In this document: positions 1-9,743 of the stretch, in pieces | How the letters are laid out: each line of letters begins with the position of its first letter | Numbering within the stretch: the stretch's first letter is position 1 | Assembly (NCBI RefSeq): GCF_000348985.1 | Contig: NC_035927.1 | Location: 372,001-436,000, forward strand | Length of the DNA: 64,000 bases | From: Huiozyma naganishii CBS 8797 | Lineage: Eukaryota; Ascomycota; Saccharomycetes; Saccharomycetales; Saccharomycetaceae | Reading direction: 5' to 3' | Made by a program: the position numbers and the translations under genes | The notes under the pieces: generated by a model | Told to the model about the DNA's origin: nothing | Databases searched by the model: none | The model's input: only the letters and a program-made list of their open reading frames with translations

Positions 1-1379
1 ATTGGGACAGTCTTAAGTTGCTCCCGGTAGTGAGAGACGCCGTCTCCAAGATGATTGCGAAGGAGTCGCTGGTGTTTTCTTGTAAAGAGGAGGGAGCAAA
101 AGTAACTCCCACTCCGATTCAAATACTAGCTGTCAAAAAATTGGCCAACAAACTAATGGATCCCAAACTGCAAGTGCATGCTATTGCTGCTGATACGGGG
201 ACCGGCAAAACTATGGCGTATGTCACATCACTGCTAGATTATCTGACGAGACTAAAATTGGAGAACCCTGAACTCTGGGACTCTTTAAAGGACAAGGCAA
301 GTATACAGTCTGTGATCTTAGTTCCCACTTATGAACTCGTACAACAGGTTTATAGCACGATAAAACAGTCAGAAGAATACCTTGGGGTACACACTTACAA
401 ATGGGACAATTCAACAGGCTACAACGACTTGCTCATGCATATAAAGTCAAGGATAGATATTCTTGTCACTACACCAAACAAACTACTCACTCTGTTCGAT
501 ATTAGAATGATCTCAAGGCCAGAGAGAATATTATCTCAAGTGAAATTTGTGGTATTAGATGAAGCAGACACTTTGATGGACCCCTCGTGGATAGACATGA
601 CGTATAAGACAATCAAGTGCTTCAAAAATACCGAACATTTGATTCTCTGCTCTGCAACGCTACCAAACGAGTTCAACAACACGTTAATGAAATTGTTCCC
701 TACTTGTGAATTGATCACGACGCCAAGGCTGCACAAGCTCGCGAAGAGACTGGACTTTAAGATTATAGACGCCAACTTGAATCCATTCAAGGGGTCCAAA
801 GTCAAAGCTTTGGCGCAGATCCTGTATTCTATAAGGCAAGACGACACAGAAAGCGGATGGGAGAAACGGTGCATCGTCTTTGTCAACGAGAAAAGTGAAG
901 TCCCCAGAATTGTGAAACGGTTGAAGACAGAGTATGGGCACGAGTGTGTTGGTCTCTCGGGATCCAATACTATCGAGGAGAGATTAGAGCTGATCAAACA
1001 GTTTGTCGATAAACCGCACAAGTTGAATACGGGCACTGTGCCCGAACCGACCGCTCCACAATTGATGAAGCAAGTCCCCGGATCAAACATCCGCATCCCA
1101 GTACAGATCAAGTCAGCATCGTCCTCCAAGGCATCTGGGGACAAAGTTTTAAAAGTGCTTGTATGCACCGACCTCATGGCGCGAGGATTAAATTTTCAAG
1201 GTGTCAGAAATGTTGTACTGTTTGACGTCCCCCGGACATCCATCGATCTCGTTCACCGGGTAGGCAGAACTGGTAGAATGGGACAGCAGGGGAGGGTCTT
1301 CATGATCATCGATAAGAAAACCAAATCGTGGGCCAAAGCTGTGCCAAAGATTATCAAAAAGAATATGTCACTGGCCTGA
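1..1379 (+). CDS. MRH4: MRH4, mitochondrial DEAD-box RNA helicase (5' end cut by window edge)
   Basis: An ATP-dependent RNA helicase that in S. cerevisiae acts with 21S rRNA in assembly of the large mitochondrial ribosomal subunit. The reading frame is open to the left edge (first full codon at base 3), so the true start and mitochondrial presequence lie outside the window. All core motifs can be read in order: Q motif PTPIQ, motif I GTGKT (about bases 198-212), Ia VPTYEL, Ib TTPNKL, II DEAD (558-569), III SAT (651-659), V CTDLMARG, and VI HRVGRTGR near the C-terminus. About 459 codons are visible. The S. cerevisiae protein has about 560 residues, so roughly 100 N-terminal residues are missing. 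The next gene, ALG2, has the same strand, as in S. cerevisiae (YGL064C-YGL065C). Confidence 0.93.
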   Translation, partial: WDSLKLLPVVRDAVSKMIAKESLVFSCKEEGAKVTPTPIQILAVKKLANKLMDPKLQVHAIAADTGTGKTMAYVTSLLDYLTRLKLENPELWDSLKDKASIQSVILVPTYELVQQVYSTIKQSEEYLGVHTYKWDNSTGYNDLLMHIKSRIDILVTTPNKLLTLFDIRMISRPERILSQVKFVVLDEADTLMDPSWIDMTYKTIKCFKNTEHLILCSATLPNEFNNTLMKLFPTCELITTPRLHKLAKRLDFKIIDANLNPFKGSKVKALAQILYSIRQDDTESGWEKRCIVFVNEKSEVPRIVKRLKTEYGHECVGLSGSNTIEERLELIKQFVDKPHKLNTGTVPEPTAPQLMKQVPGSNIRIPVQIKSASSSKASGDKVLKVLVCTDLMARGLNFQGVRNVVLFDVPRTSIDLVHRVGRTGRMGQQGRVFMIIDKKTKSWAKAVPKIIKKNMSLA

Positions 1380-1645
1380 GTGAAGAAGTATATAACTACA
1401 ACACTGTTTTCCCAACTTCCTCCTGCCAATTCTGTAAATATGTATAAATAAAATTGCCAGGGAGAAGGGTCCACACTGCATTGTCATCATTCATATTACA
1501 CGCTCTTAAAGTCTTTCCAGTCTGTCCGCTTCTTCAAGAACTTCAATTTCTTAAAATTTCTGAGAACTTTTGAAATGACATTTTGCCAAGAGGTGATGGC
1601 AGCAAGGCGAGTCGGAGATCGATAGAGTTCATTGAGCTGTTAAAG

Positions 1646-3151
1646 ATGAGCACCCCACTTCGCGATAGTGCTATCCCGCTGAAAATTGCGTTTATTCACC
1701 CAGATTTGGGGATTGGTGGCGCAGAGAGACTCGTTGTAGACGCAGCGGTAGGACTACAAAATGACGGCCACCAGGTCAAGATATTTACTTCGCATTGTGA
1801 TCTTAACCACTGCTTTGAGGAGGTGAAGAATGGCACTTTGAAGGTTCAGGTATTTGGTGATCAATTGCCAACGAACGTTGGTGGAAAGTTTTTCATTGTG
1901 TTCGCCAATCTGAGGCAGTTATACTTGACGTTCAAGTTGTTGCTGTCCAAGGAGATCGATAAGTACGATTTAGTGATTGTAGATCAACTGTCGACGTGCA
2001 TTCCCTTTATTCATATGTTTTCTAGTTGTAAAGTGTTCTTCTACTGCCACTTCCCGGATCAATTACTCGCCATAAGAACAACCACACTCAAGAAGTTGTA
2101 CCGAGCTCCATTCGACGCTTTCGAACAATTCACCATGACCAGTGCAGACAAAGTGGTGGTCAACTCCAATTTCACCAAATCGATCTATAGACGCACTTTC
2201 AAGTGGATAAAGGATTCCCCGAATGTTATCTATCCCTGCGTCAATCTGGCAGCACCAAGCATCGAATCGATCGACGTGGATCTCTTATCACACATTATGG
2301 GGGACAGCGAAGAGTTCTACCTCAGTATCAACAGGTACGAGAGGAAGAAAAACATAGAGTTGGCGATCCAAGGGTTTGCGCTATCAGAGGAATCCACGAA
2401 TAACAGTTGCAAGTTGATCGTCTGTGGAGGTTACGACGAAAGAGTCTCTGAAAATGTCCAGTATCTGAGAGAACTACAAAAAGAAGCCGACGAATGGAAG
2501 CTATCACACATAACTATCTCGTATCCGGAGTACGCAAGGGCGAAAGATCTGGAGTTTTTCGACGCGAGGAACGCCAAAGTCATCTTCCTGACGTCGATCT
2601 CGTCGTCTTTGAAGGATTTGCTGTTGCAGAAGACCAAGATGTTGCTATACACACCAGCGCGTGAACACTTTGGTATAGTACCCTTGGAGGCGATGAAATT
2701 CGGGAAGCCTGTCCTGGCGGTAACCAGTGGTGGACCCCTTGAAACGGTCGTCTCCTACGTCCCCGGTGAAAACGAGAACACTGCGACTGGGTGGTTGCGG
2801 GACCCAGTGAAGATGGTGTGGGCGAAAGCAATTGACGAATTTACACGGAGCACTGGGGTTGATTTTGACAAGAACGGCAAGGAACGGGTTAGGAAGCTGT
2901 TCTCTAGCGAGGCAATGACTGCCACATTTGAGGAGAACATAGAAAAGGTCGTGTGGAAGAAGAAGGAGGTGTATCCCTGGGAGACTGCAGTGGCCTCGCT
3001 GTTCTACTTCTCGTTGCATATGTTGGCTTTACTGCTGTTCCCACAGCAGTCGTGGCCTTACCCTGTGTTGGCGGGCACAGCGGCCACAGTGACGAAGAAC
3101 TATTTCTGGGCTATGTATTACGTGCTCATCTTCTTCTTGACGAGTTCCTGA
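1646..3151 (+). CDS. ALG2: ALG2, alpha-1,3/alpha-1,6-mannosyltransferase of N-glycan assembly
   Basis: A GT4-family glycosyltransferase that adds the second and third mannoses to the dolichol-linked oligosaccharide on the cytosolic face of the ER. It has 501 residues, close to the family length of about 500. The N-terminal glycine-rich motif GIGGAERLV lies at residues 22-30. The E-x7-E signature of retaining GT4 enzymes is EHFGIVPLE (E340, E348). Two hydrophobic C-terminal segments (from about residue 450) fit ER membrane association. The first in-frame ATG is 1646. The frame is open further upstream, but only non-ATG codons are available and the protein aligns from the later ATG. It converges on SGF73, with only 90 bp between stops. 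Confidence 0.95.
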   Translation: MSTPLRDSAIPLKIAFIHPDLGIGGAERLVVDAAVGLQNDGHQVKIFTSHCDLNHCFEEVKNGTLKVQVFGDQLPTNVGGKFFIVFANLRQLYLTFKLLLSKEIDKYDLVIVDQLSTCIPFIHMFSSCKVFFYCHFPDQLLAIRTTTLKKLYRAPFDAFEQFTMTSADKVVVNSNFTKSIYRRTFKWIKDSPNVIYPCVNLAAPSIESIDVDLLSHIMGDSEEFYLSINRYERKKNIELAIQGFALSEESTNNSCKLIVCGGYDERVSENVQYLRELQKEADEWKLSHITISYPEYARAKDLEFFDARNAKVIFLTSISSSLKDLLLQKTKMLLYTPAREHFGIVPLEAMKFGKPVLAVTSGGPLETVVSYVPGENENTATGWLRDPVKMVWAKAIDEFTRSTGVDFDKNGKERVRKLFSSEAMTATFEENIEKVVWKKKEVYPWETAVASLFYFSLHMLALLLFPQQSWPYPVLAGTAATVTKNYFWAMYYVLIFFLTSS

Positions 3152-3241
3152 TCATCATCTGTTAGTGTTACAAACCTTTCCATTAAGTACAAAGCGTATA
3201 TAGTATTGCTTATAGTACGTACGGCTGAGACCCTCTCCCTC

Positions 3242-5365
3242 TCAATTAACCCTACCTCCGAGCCCGTTGACAGGGCTCCCGATTCCGATGTTGACCCTCC
3301 CACCTGCTGGAGTTGCTGCCGCTGGGCTCTGCGCTACTTGTTCGCTGCCTGCACGACTCACAGTTCTCTGTGCGGGTGTCGTAGCGTCTTTCTGGTTGAC
3401 AGCGACCCCGGGGGACCCCGCGTTACTCGCTGGTCCTGGCGGTGATCCAGTCCTGTTTGGTGCGGAGCTTCCGTTGAGGTTCAAGTTCGAGTACGAGTGT
3501 GAGTTTTGCATCAGCTTCGTCGCGTTCGCCAGGTGATACGCTGCGGCCTCAAACTTCTGCTGCTGTAGTTGTTGCTGTCTCAGTTTCTGCTGTTGCAATT
3601 GGATCTCTTGTGGGGTCAGTCCCGTAGCCTGTGGCTGTGGCTGTGACTGTGACTGTGATTGTGCCGATTGTGCCTGTGCCGTTGTCGTCGATGAGGCCTG
3701 GGGCAGTTTATCCTGTTGTCTTGCCCGCGCCTGCTGTTGCTGGAGAAGTTGCTGCTGCTGTTGCAACTGTGTATGGAGCATCCTCTGCTGTTGCAGTTTC
3801 TGGATCTGTTGCGGAGCCAAGTTCTTGTTTGCTGCAATTCTGTTGATCGGTTGCGGGGTTCTGATTCGGAATTTGTAGTCCGTGCTCCTGTCTAGATCCA
3901 GGCACCCAACACGGGAGTGGATCGCGCCGTACCCTGGCGAGGAGAACCCTGGCCGCACGGAGAACGACGACGCAAACATCTCTCTCATTCTGAAGTTTTT
4001 GGTCCTGTACTTAGTCGATGAAAGCACAGTGGACTCTAGCGGTAGCGGGAACGACCGTGAGACACCGTTCAGGACCTGTGTAGTTTCCTCCTCGGGGGAA
4101 AGGTTCGCATAACCTGCGATGGCGTGGCCGTCGCTGCTCATGCCCCCGTTTCTCGTGAGCGTTGCACCGCGGGAACTCCCACTGACACCTGGGGTCCCCG
4201 AGCGGCCGTTTGCTCCCCCCATGGAGCCTCCGCCACCGCCACCACCAGCGCCTGCAGCCGTCCTGGATCTCCCTGTAGCTTTCGTCTGCCGTGGTTTCGC
4301 CGGCTGTGTTCTGTGCTGTTTCTGTTGCAGCTTCTTCTGCTCCTTCTGCTCGTTGAGGATCTGTCGTTGCAGTTTCTGCAACTCCTGTTGCTTGGCCCGC
4401 TTCTCCGCAGCGGCGCCGATCTTAGTCTGGTGTATCCTGTGGTAGTCTGCGAGTAATTCGTCAAACGGTTTCGTCCTACCTTGTACGGCGCGCTTGGCGC
4501 CCATCGAATGCGACTTACAAGTGAGGGACCTCGCACAGTACCCTCCCTCCGGGAGCTCGACACCGCACTGCTTGTCGAAATTGATGGAACGGATATCCGT
4601 CGGGTTGCGCTGCTTGACTCGCTTGTCGCGGCGCTTGCCGACTTTCCCACGAGCCCCAGAGGGCGTGCCTGTCTTCGAGCGCTTGTATCCTGGTGTGCCA
4701 CCAACGGATCCATCCTCGTCGTCCTCATCATCGTCCTCATCATCGTCATCATCGTCGTCATCGTCATCTTCGTCCTCGCCGTCCAAAGCGGACGGCGGCC
4801 GTTTCTTATCCCCTGTTCTGCGTTTCCCCTGGGTGTTCTCTTCCCCATCGGACCCGCTGCTGCTATCAGACCCACTCTCATCGCCCGAGCGATCGTTCTC
4901 TGAACGGTCGTTGTCTGAGTGGTTACCGTTAGAGCGGTTACCGCTACCGCCGCCATTCATGCCATCTCGCGCGCCATCATCATCAGAGTCCACGTTACTA
5001 TGTGTGGACGCAACAGCGGTAGACCCACCTGAGCCCGTAGACCCAGCGTTCCCACCAGTCGCAGTTGCATGTGTGGTCGCAGTCGCAGCGCACCCGCTGG
5101 CGAGATGCGCCTCAAGTGCACGGAGCGCGATGGGCCGACCACACCCGCGACACACCCTGAAGTTGAAATCAGTGTCCACGAAGTACGAGTCCTCAGCGAC
5201 CCCAGCGACATGCACCACGGCGTTCTCGTTGAAGTACTTGTGGACAAGTTCCTCGTCGACCCGTGTGTACCGCGGACCCCGTTCTGTGAGAGCACAGTCC
5301 CGCCAGCTGCCGACGTCGCCAACAACACCAGAGACCTTCACGCCCGTTATCGCCCCGTCTGCCAT
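3242..5365 (-). CDS. SGF73: SGF73, SAGA deubiquitination-module anchor (ataxin-7 homolog)
   Basis: The SAGA/SLIK subunit that tethers the Ubp8 deubiquitinase module and supports mRNA export. It has 707 residues from the first in-frame ATG (S. cerevisiae 657). An N-terminal zinc knuckle has C72, C75, H87 and C92 (C-x2-C-x11-H-x4-C). A long acidic run of Asp/Glu follows at about residues 195-220. The SCA7 domain starts near C267 (QCGVELPEGGYC, then CKSH and KPFDELLADY). The C-terminal third carries poly-Gln stretches, serine/glycine-rich linkers and an SQ dipeptide run. The Asp run is encoded by GAT/GAC repeats and the Gln run by CAG/CAA, both prone to length variation. Orientation and neighbours match YGL066W. 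Confidence 0.93.
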   Translation of the reverse strand: MADGAITGVKVSGVVGDVGSWRDCALTERGPRYTRVDEELVHKYFNENAVVHVAGVAEDSYFVDTDFNFRVCRGCGRPIALRALEAHLASGCAATATTHATATGGNAGSTGSGGSTAVASTHSNVDSDDDGARDGMNGGGSGNRSNGNHSDNDRSENDRSGDESGSDSSSGSDGEENTQGKRRTGDKKRPPSALDGEDEDDDDDDDDDDEDDDEDDEDGSVGGTPGYKRSKTGTPSGARGKVGKRRDKRVKQRNPTDIRSINFDKQCGVELPEGGYCARSLTCKSHSMGAKRAVQGRTKPFDELLADYHRIHQTKIGAAAEKRAKQQELQKLQRQILNEQKEQKKLQQKQHRTQPAKPRQTKATGRSRTAAGAGGGGGGGSMGGANGRSGTPGVSGSSRGATLTRNGGMSSDGHAIAGYANLSPEEETTQVLNGVSRSFPLPLESTVLSSTKYRTKNFRMREMFASSFSVRPGFSSPGYGAIHSRVGCLDLDRSTDYKFRIRTPQPINRIAANKNLAPQQIQKLQQQRMLHTQLQQQQQLLQQQQARARQQDKLPQASSTTTAQAQSAQSQSQSQPQPQATGLTPQEIQLQQQKLRQQQLQQQKFEAAAYHLANATKLMQNSHSYSNLNLNGSSAPNRTGSPPGPASNAGSPGVAVNQKDATTPAQRTVSRAGSEQVAQSPAAATPAGGRVNIGIGSPVNGLGGRVN

Positions 5366-5532
5366 CGCCCAGTCGGTCCCTTGAGAGCAGTTGATGCAGT
5401 GCAAGGACGAAGCGTCGCTGTGAACCGGTTCTTTTAAAGAATTAAATACTCGATGGCTACTTACAACTTGATGCTTGGGGGTTTGATGCTGCGTGATTGA
5501 GGGTTCTATAAGGGTATGAAGGTCGCCGACGG

Positions 5533-6810
5533 TTACGCTGTGTCGCCCTTTTTGCCTTCTCTATACTCTTCAATAACCTTAGCAATCAAAGTATGTGCTA
5601 TGGCGACGTCGCCCGGGAGGTACGCATCGCGCCCCGCCAATTCGAGGAAGAAGCCGCCCCTGTACGCGTCCACCGCCTTAGCGATCTCCTCTGTGTCGAA
5701 CCACTGTGCGTCGAGCAGTTCGTCGTCGTGCTGCATCGAGATCTGCTCGTCTGTACCGTTAAAAGGTACCGTTCCGATGCAACCAAGCATGAGGTTTGCA
5801 GGGTACGGCCACGGTTGAGACGTGACGATCTGGACGTTGCGGTGTGGGTCGCGGATCAGGACACCTGCCTCCTCCCAGGCCTCGCGGGCACACGCGACCT
5901 CGACGGTCTCGCCGGGCTCGATGAACCCGGCTACCGCAGAGTACAGAGCACGGCCCTCGAATTGCTTCTGCGTGCGCACGAGGCAGAGACGGGACCTGTC
6001 CGGTGTCGTCAGCGCGACGATGCACACGGGGTCTGTTCGAGGGAAGGTCGCGTTGTTGGGGGCTCTGCTGGAACAAGCGGGGGGGCCAACCTCAATGCCA
6101 TCTCCGGCGCCTTCGGCGCCGAGGATGGTTTGGTTTGAAGTTGATGAGTCAATTGCACTTGCACTACCGTCTTGGCCAGCAACAGTGCCGGAAGCACCGG
6201 TACTGGTTGCACTGCTGCTGGTTGGACACACCCACTTCCCCCCTCCCTCTACAAACTTCACCTTCCCACCACAACTAGGGCAGTACCTATACTTCCTCAT
6301 CCAATCCACATACGCCCTTGCCTGGCCATACACGTCTGCATCCCCCGTACTCAACTCAAACACTTGGCCCATATTCAACCTCTCAAACCCACTCTCCTCT
6401 AACAACTTCACCACTTTGGGGTTCCCCCTCGACTCAAAATTCACCGCCCAGTGCGGCACCCCGCTGTAGACACCTCCACGAGAGGTCCTGTACTCGAATG
6501 CATCGCCCTGGGGCAGTAACCCCAGAAACACTACATGAATGGAGGCGGCAACGCCGCCTCCATTCACCGCCTTGCGAAGTACTTCTCGAAGAGAACCAGG
6601 ACAATCCACCGCCCCGTCCAGCGACACGGTGGCCAGCCGTGGCCGTGTCTCTGCCCCCTCCGCATTGAACCCAGTGCCATCAACCAGCGGCAGGACTATG
6701 GCCCCTGCACCGGGCGCCGCAGCCCTCTCCAGAAACACGGCATCCCTCCGCAAAAAGGACACCCTGTTCAGCGTACCGTCCCCAAAAAGCATACCGGGCG
6801 TTGCCGTCAT
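5533..6810 (-). CDS. NPY1: NPY1, NADH diphosphatase (Nudix hydrolase)
   Basis: Hydrolyses NAD(P)H to the mononucleotides; peroxisomal in S. cerevisiae. It has 425 residues against 384 in S. cerevisiae. The Nudix box is complete at about residues 292-314: GFIEPGE then REAWEEAGV, fitting G-x5-E-x7-R-E-U-x-E-E-x-G-U. The SQPWPYPANLM motif typical of NADH pyrophosphatases follows. The zinc ribbon begins with YCPSC (about 177), but an insert of about 50 Ser/Ala/Gly/Thr-rich residues separates the third Cys (WVCPTS) from the fourth (PPAC), which accounts for the extra length. The protein ends in Asp-Thr-Ala, not an SKL-like peroxisomal tripeptide. It is divergent from HRR25, with 202 bp between starts. 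Confidence 0.93.
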   Translation of the reverse strand: MTATPGMLFGDGTLNRVSFLRRDAVFLERAAAPGAGAIVLPLVDGTGFNAEGAETRPRLATVSLDGAVDCPGSLREVLRKAVNGGGVAASIHVVFLGLLPQGDAFEYRTSRGGVYSGVPHWAVNFESRGNPKVVKLLEESGFERLNMGQVFELSTGDADVYGQARAYVDWMRKYRYCPSCGGKVKFVEGGGKWVCPTSSSATSTGASGTVAGQDGSASAIDSSTSNQTILGAEGAGDGIEVGPPACSSRAPNNATFPRTDPVCIVALTTPDRSRLCLVRTQKQFEGRALYSAVAGFIEPGETVEVACAREAWEEAGVLIRDPHRNVQIVTSQPWPYPANLMLGCIGTVPFNGTDEQISMQHDDELLDAQWFDTEEIAKAVDAYRGGFFLELAGRDAYLPGDVAIAHTLIAKVIEEYREGKKGDTA

Positions 6811-7012
6811 CAGCAGACACCAACAGACCCCAGTAAACCAACCTCAAAGCATCATCAAACAGCTCATCGTCAACAGCGTCTTCTTCGAATTCAAATTTTG
6901 AACAAAAAAATTTTCAAAAGAAGTCGCTGTTCACAGTTGACAGTAGTTGTAGTGGTAGCTATTGGCAGCTGTTCCCATTGGTTCTAGTTATCCTAGCTGT
7001 CATAGTGGTAGC

Positions 7013-8368
7013 ATGGATCTCAGGGTTGGGAGGAAGTTCCGTATTGGGCGCAAGATCGGGAGCGGTTCCTTCGGGGACATCTACCACGGGACGAACCTCG
7101 TCAGTGGTGAAGAGGTGGCCATCAAGTTAGAGTCCATCCGGTCCAGGCATCCACAACTGGAGTACGAGTCCCGTGTGTACAAGTACTTGTCTGGAGGTGT
7201 TGGGATCCCCTTTATCCGGTGGTTTGGTCGCGAGGGGGAATACAACGCGATGGTGATTGATCTTTTGGGCCCTTCGTTGGAGGATCTGTTCAACTACTGT
7301 CACAGGCAGTTCTCCTTCAAGACGGTGATCATGCTTGCCCTGCAGATGGTCTGTAGGGTGCAGTACATCCATGGGAGGTCCTTCATCCATAGGGATATCA
7401 AGCCAGATAACTTCTTGATGGGCACGGGGAGACGTGGGTCCACGGTACACGTTATCGATTTCGGTCTCTCTAAGAAGTACAGGGACTTTAACACTCATAG
7501 GCATATCCCGTACAGGGAGAACAAGTCCCTGACGGGGACGGCAAGGTACGCCTCGTTGAATACGCATTTGGGGATAGAACAATCGAGAAGGGACGACTTG
7601 GAGTCCCTGGGGTACATGCTAGTGTACTTCTGCAAGAGTTCACTGCCCTGGCAGGGGCTCAAGGCAACGACGAAGAAACAGAAGTACGACAGGATCCTAC
7701 AGAAGAAGTTGTCCATCAGCGTGGAGACGCTGTGCGAGGGGATCCCGCTTGAGTTCGCAGAGTACATGAACTACTGCAGGAATTTGACCTTTGATGAGAA
7801 ACCAGATTACTTGTACTTGGCGAGGCTGTTTAAGGATCTGAGTATCAAGTTGGAGTACCATAACGATCATCTGTTCGACTGGACAATGCTAAGGTATACA
7901 AAGGCAATGGTAGAGAAACAGAGGGAGCTAGTGGCAGGGACCTCCGCAGCGCAAGCGGAGGTCCCTGCACAGGGAGCAGTACCCTCTTCTGCCACCGCCA
8001 CCGTCGCATCGGCGTCGGGCGGAGACTCCGGCAAGAACGAACAGTTCCAGAAGGTCAAGCTCCTCGCGATGAAGAAGTTCTCGACACACTTCCACTACTA
8101 TCGCCAGGACGACCGGCACAACCCTACCCCCGACGAGATCAAGAGACAATCCCTTGCGAACAGCCAAGTGACACTCACTCTGCCGCAAGAACTCCTTCAG
8201 GCGATCGACCGTGGCATGGACAGTCTCAAGCAGAAACAACCACAGACGAACCCTCCACAACAACAACCTGCGGCGACGCCACGAGTCGTCCAAGGTGGTG
8301 CAACGCACTACCCTCCAGCAACGGGACAGCCGGCACCGGAGGGTCCAGGAGGGAACATCTGGCTGTAA
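7013..8368 (+). CDS. HRR25: HRR25, casein kinase 1 delta/epsilon-type protein kinase
   Basis: A serine/threonine kinase with roles in ribosome maturation, ER-Golgi traffic, autophagy, meiosis I monopolin and spindle function. It has 451 residues (S. cerevisiae 494). The kinase domain covers about residues 9-280: Gly loop GSGSFGDIY, catalytic Lys in VAIKLE, catalytic loop [12 protein letters not shown] in IDFGLSKKY, and the CK1 marker [15 protein letters not shown]. The C-terminal tail is rich in Pro, Gln and Ala, as in Hrr25. The start is the ATG at 7013, which gives the family N-terminus [12 protein letters not shown]. The frame runs 17 codons upstream, but only from a TTG. In S. cerevisiae this gene is YPL204W on the WGD sister track, so its place between NPY1 and MNP1 shows a different duplicate retained here. 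Confidence 0.95.
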   Translation: MDLRVGRKFRIGRKIGSGSFGDIYHGTNLVSGEEVAIKLESIRSRHPQLEYESRVYKYLSGGVGIPFIRWFGREGEYNAMVIDLLGPSLEDLFNYCHRQFSFKTVIMLALQMVCRVQYIHGRSFIHRDIKPDNFLMGTGRRGSTVHVIDFGLSKKYRDFNTHRHIPYRENKSLTGTARYASLNTHLGIEQSRRDDLESLGYMLVYFCKSSLPWQGLKATTKKQKYDRILQKKLSISVETLCEGIPLEFAEYMNYCRNLTFDEKPDYLYLARLFKDLSIKLEYHNDHLFDWTMLRYTKAMVEKQRELVAGTSAAQAEVPAQGAVPSSATATVASASGGDSGKNEQFQKVKLLAMKKFSTHFHYYRQDDRHNPTPDEIKRQSLANSQVTLTLPQELLQAIDRGMDSLKQKQPQTNPPQQQPAATPRVVQGGATHYPPATGQPAPEGPGGNIWL

Positions 8369-8476
8369 CCGTAGCAGGTGTTATACAGGGTGTCTAGTAA
8401 AGGTGTAAGGTGTAGATGAATGTATGTACAGAAGATCATGCGCAGATTCCTATTTACATGCTGGGCGACTGCGGGC

Positions 8477-9037
8477 TCATTCGAGGGACACTTTGGCACC
8501 GAGCTTCTCGAAGGTGTCCTTGATTCCCTGCGCGTCGTCCTTCCCGATGTTCTCCTTGATCGTCTTGGGCGCACCCTCCACGAACTTCTTCGCGTCCACG
8601 AGGGACAACCCAAGCAGCGACTTTACCTCCTTGATGATCTTCGCCTTGCCCTTCGCGTCAAAGGAGTCCAGCTTTACCGTGAACGTCGTCTGCTCCTCCT
8701 CCTTCGGCACAGCAGAGGCATTGGCGTCCTCTCCAGACGCAGCGCCCCCTGTTCCGGCACCAACTGCTCCTCCAGCGGCACCACCACCAACAAACTGGCC
8801 CGGTGCAGCGGCAAACGCCGTCTCAGGGATGTTCAACCTCGTCTTCAATTCAGCAATCAACTGCGACGTCTCCAAGAGAGTCAGTTGCTCCACAGAGTCG
8901 ACTATCCCAGTGACACGTTCGGACGCCCCACTGGCAGCCTGCGTGCTCTGCAACCGCAAAGACCCACAGACACCAAACCTCCGGGCAACGGTGGCCCGCA
9001 CCATACGTGGCGCACAGCGTCTCAGTGCCATACTCAT
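8477..9037 (-). CDS. MNP1: MNP1, mitochondrial ribosomal protein bL12m
   Basis: The mitochondrial counterpart of bacterial ribosomal protein L7/L12, the stalk protein that recruits translation factors. It has 186 residues (S. cerevisiae 194). The first ~45 residues are Arg/Ala/Ser-rich and lack acidic residues, as in a mitochondrial presequence. The N-terminal dimerisation part follows (SVEQLTLLETSQLIAELK), then an Ala/Gly-rich hinge, then the C-terminal domain (EEEQTTFTVKLDSFDAKGKAK through LGLSLVDAKKFVE and APKTIKENI). Start ATG at 9037; a second in-frame ATG lies two codons on. Divergent from RPB9 and convergent with HRR25 (108 bp). Confidence 0.94.
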   Translation of the reverse strand: MSMALRRCAPRMVRATVARRFGVCGSLRLQSTQAASGASERVTGIVDSVEQLTLLETSQLIAELKTRLNIPETAFAAAPGQFVGGGAAGGAVGAGTGGAASGEDANASAVPKEEEQTTFTVKLDSFDAKGKAKIIKEVKSLLGLSLVDAKKFVEGAPKTIKENIGKDDAQGIKDTFEKLGAKVSLE

Positions 9038-9228
9038 ACCTGACGTCCTTGTGTAGCTTGTCAAGTCACTGCTAGCTACTACTCGTCGTGGTCCTTCAGA
9101 TTCGAATATTATTAAAATTTTTCACTTTTAAAGAGACGGGACGTTACGGCGAGTAACACTGTTGGTAACGGTTTTGGGTAGTCTCTGAGAACTCACCGCC
9201 TGCTCCCACTGCCTGTTTTCTAGCGGTA

Positions 9229-9597
9229 ATGACGACTTTCAGGTTCTGCAGGGACTGCAACAACATGCTGTACCCGCGGGAGGACAAGGACAACAAGCGG
9301 CTGCTCTTCGAGTGCAGGACTTGCTCGTACGTCGAGGAGGCAGGTTCCCCGCTCGTGTACCGGCACGAGCTGATCACGAACATCGGGGAGACCGCAGGGG
9401 TCGTGCAAGATATAGGGTCCGACCCAACGCTGCCTAGGTCCGACAGGGAGTGTCCCAAGTGCCACTCGCACGAGAATGTGTTCTTTCAGTCGCAACAGCG
9501 TAGAGGTGACACGTCCATGGTTCTCTTCTTTGTCTGCCTTTCCTGCTCGCACATCTTCACCTCGGACGAGAAGAACAAGCGCACACAGTTCTCGTAA
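9229..9597 (+). CDS. RPB9: RPB9, RNA polymerase II subunit B12.6
   Basis: A small zinc-binding subunit of RNA polymerase II affecting start-site choice, fidelity and transcription-coupled repair. It has 122 residues, exactly the family size. The N-terminal zinc ribbon has C-x2-C pairs (CRDC, then CRTC). The C-terminal TFIIS-like ribbon reads [21 protein letters not shown] followed by [11 protein letters not shown]. The linker [12 protein letters not shown] is typical of the family. Neighbours MNP1 and AFT1 match YGL068W-YGL070C-YGL071W. Confidence 0.97.
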   Translation: MTTFRFCRDCNNMLYPREDKDNKRLLFECRTCSYVEEAGSPLVYRHELITNIGETAGVVQDIGSDPTLPRSDRECPKCHSHENVFFQSQQRRGDTSMVLFFVCLSCSHIFTSDEKNKRTQFS

Positions 9598-9743
9598 CGG
9601 AAGAACACAAACACACACAAGTATATAACCGAGTCTCTCTCTCGCTCTCTGTACGTTTCTGTATTCTAACGCATTAACCACAACGGGGTGCTCTCCACCC
9701 CATCCCATACACATAGATACATAGAGATACACTACCACAACAT

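Noticed and set aside
4494..5384. 296-codon plus-strand ORF opposite SGF73
   Set aside because: Antisense shadow of the Asp and Ser codon runs of SGF73.
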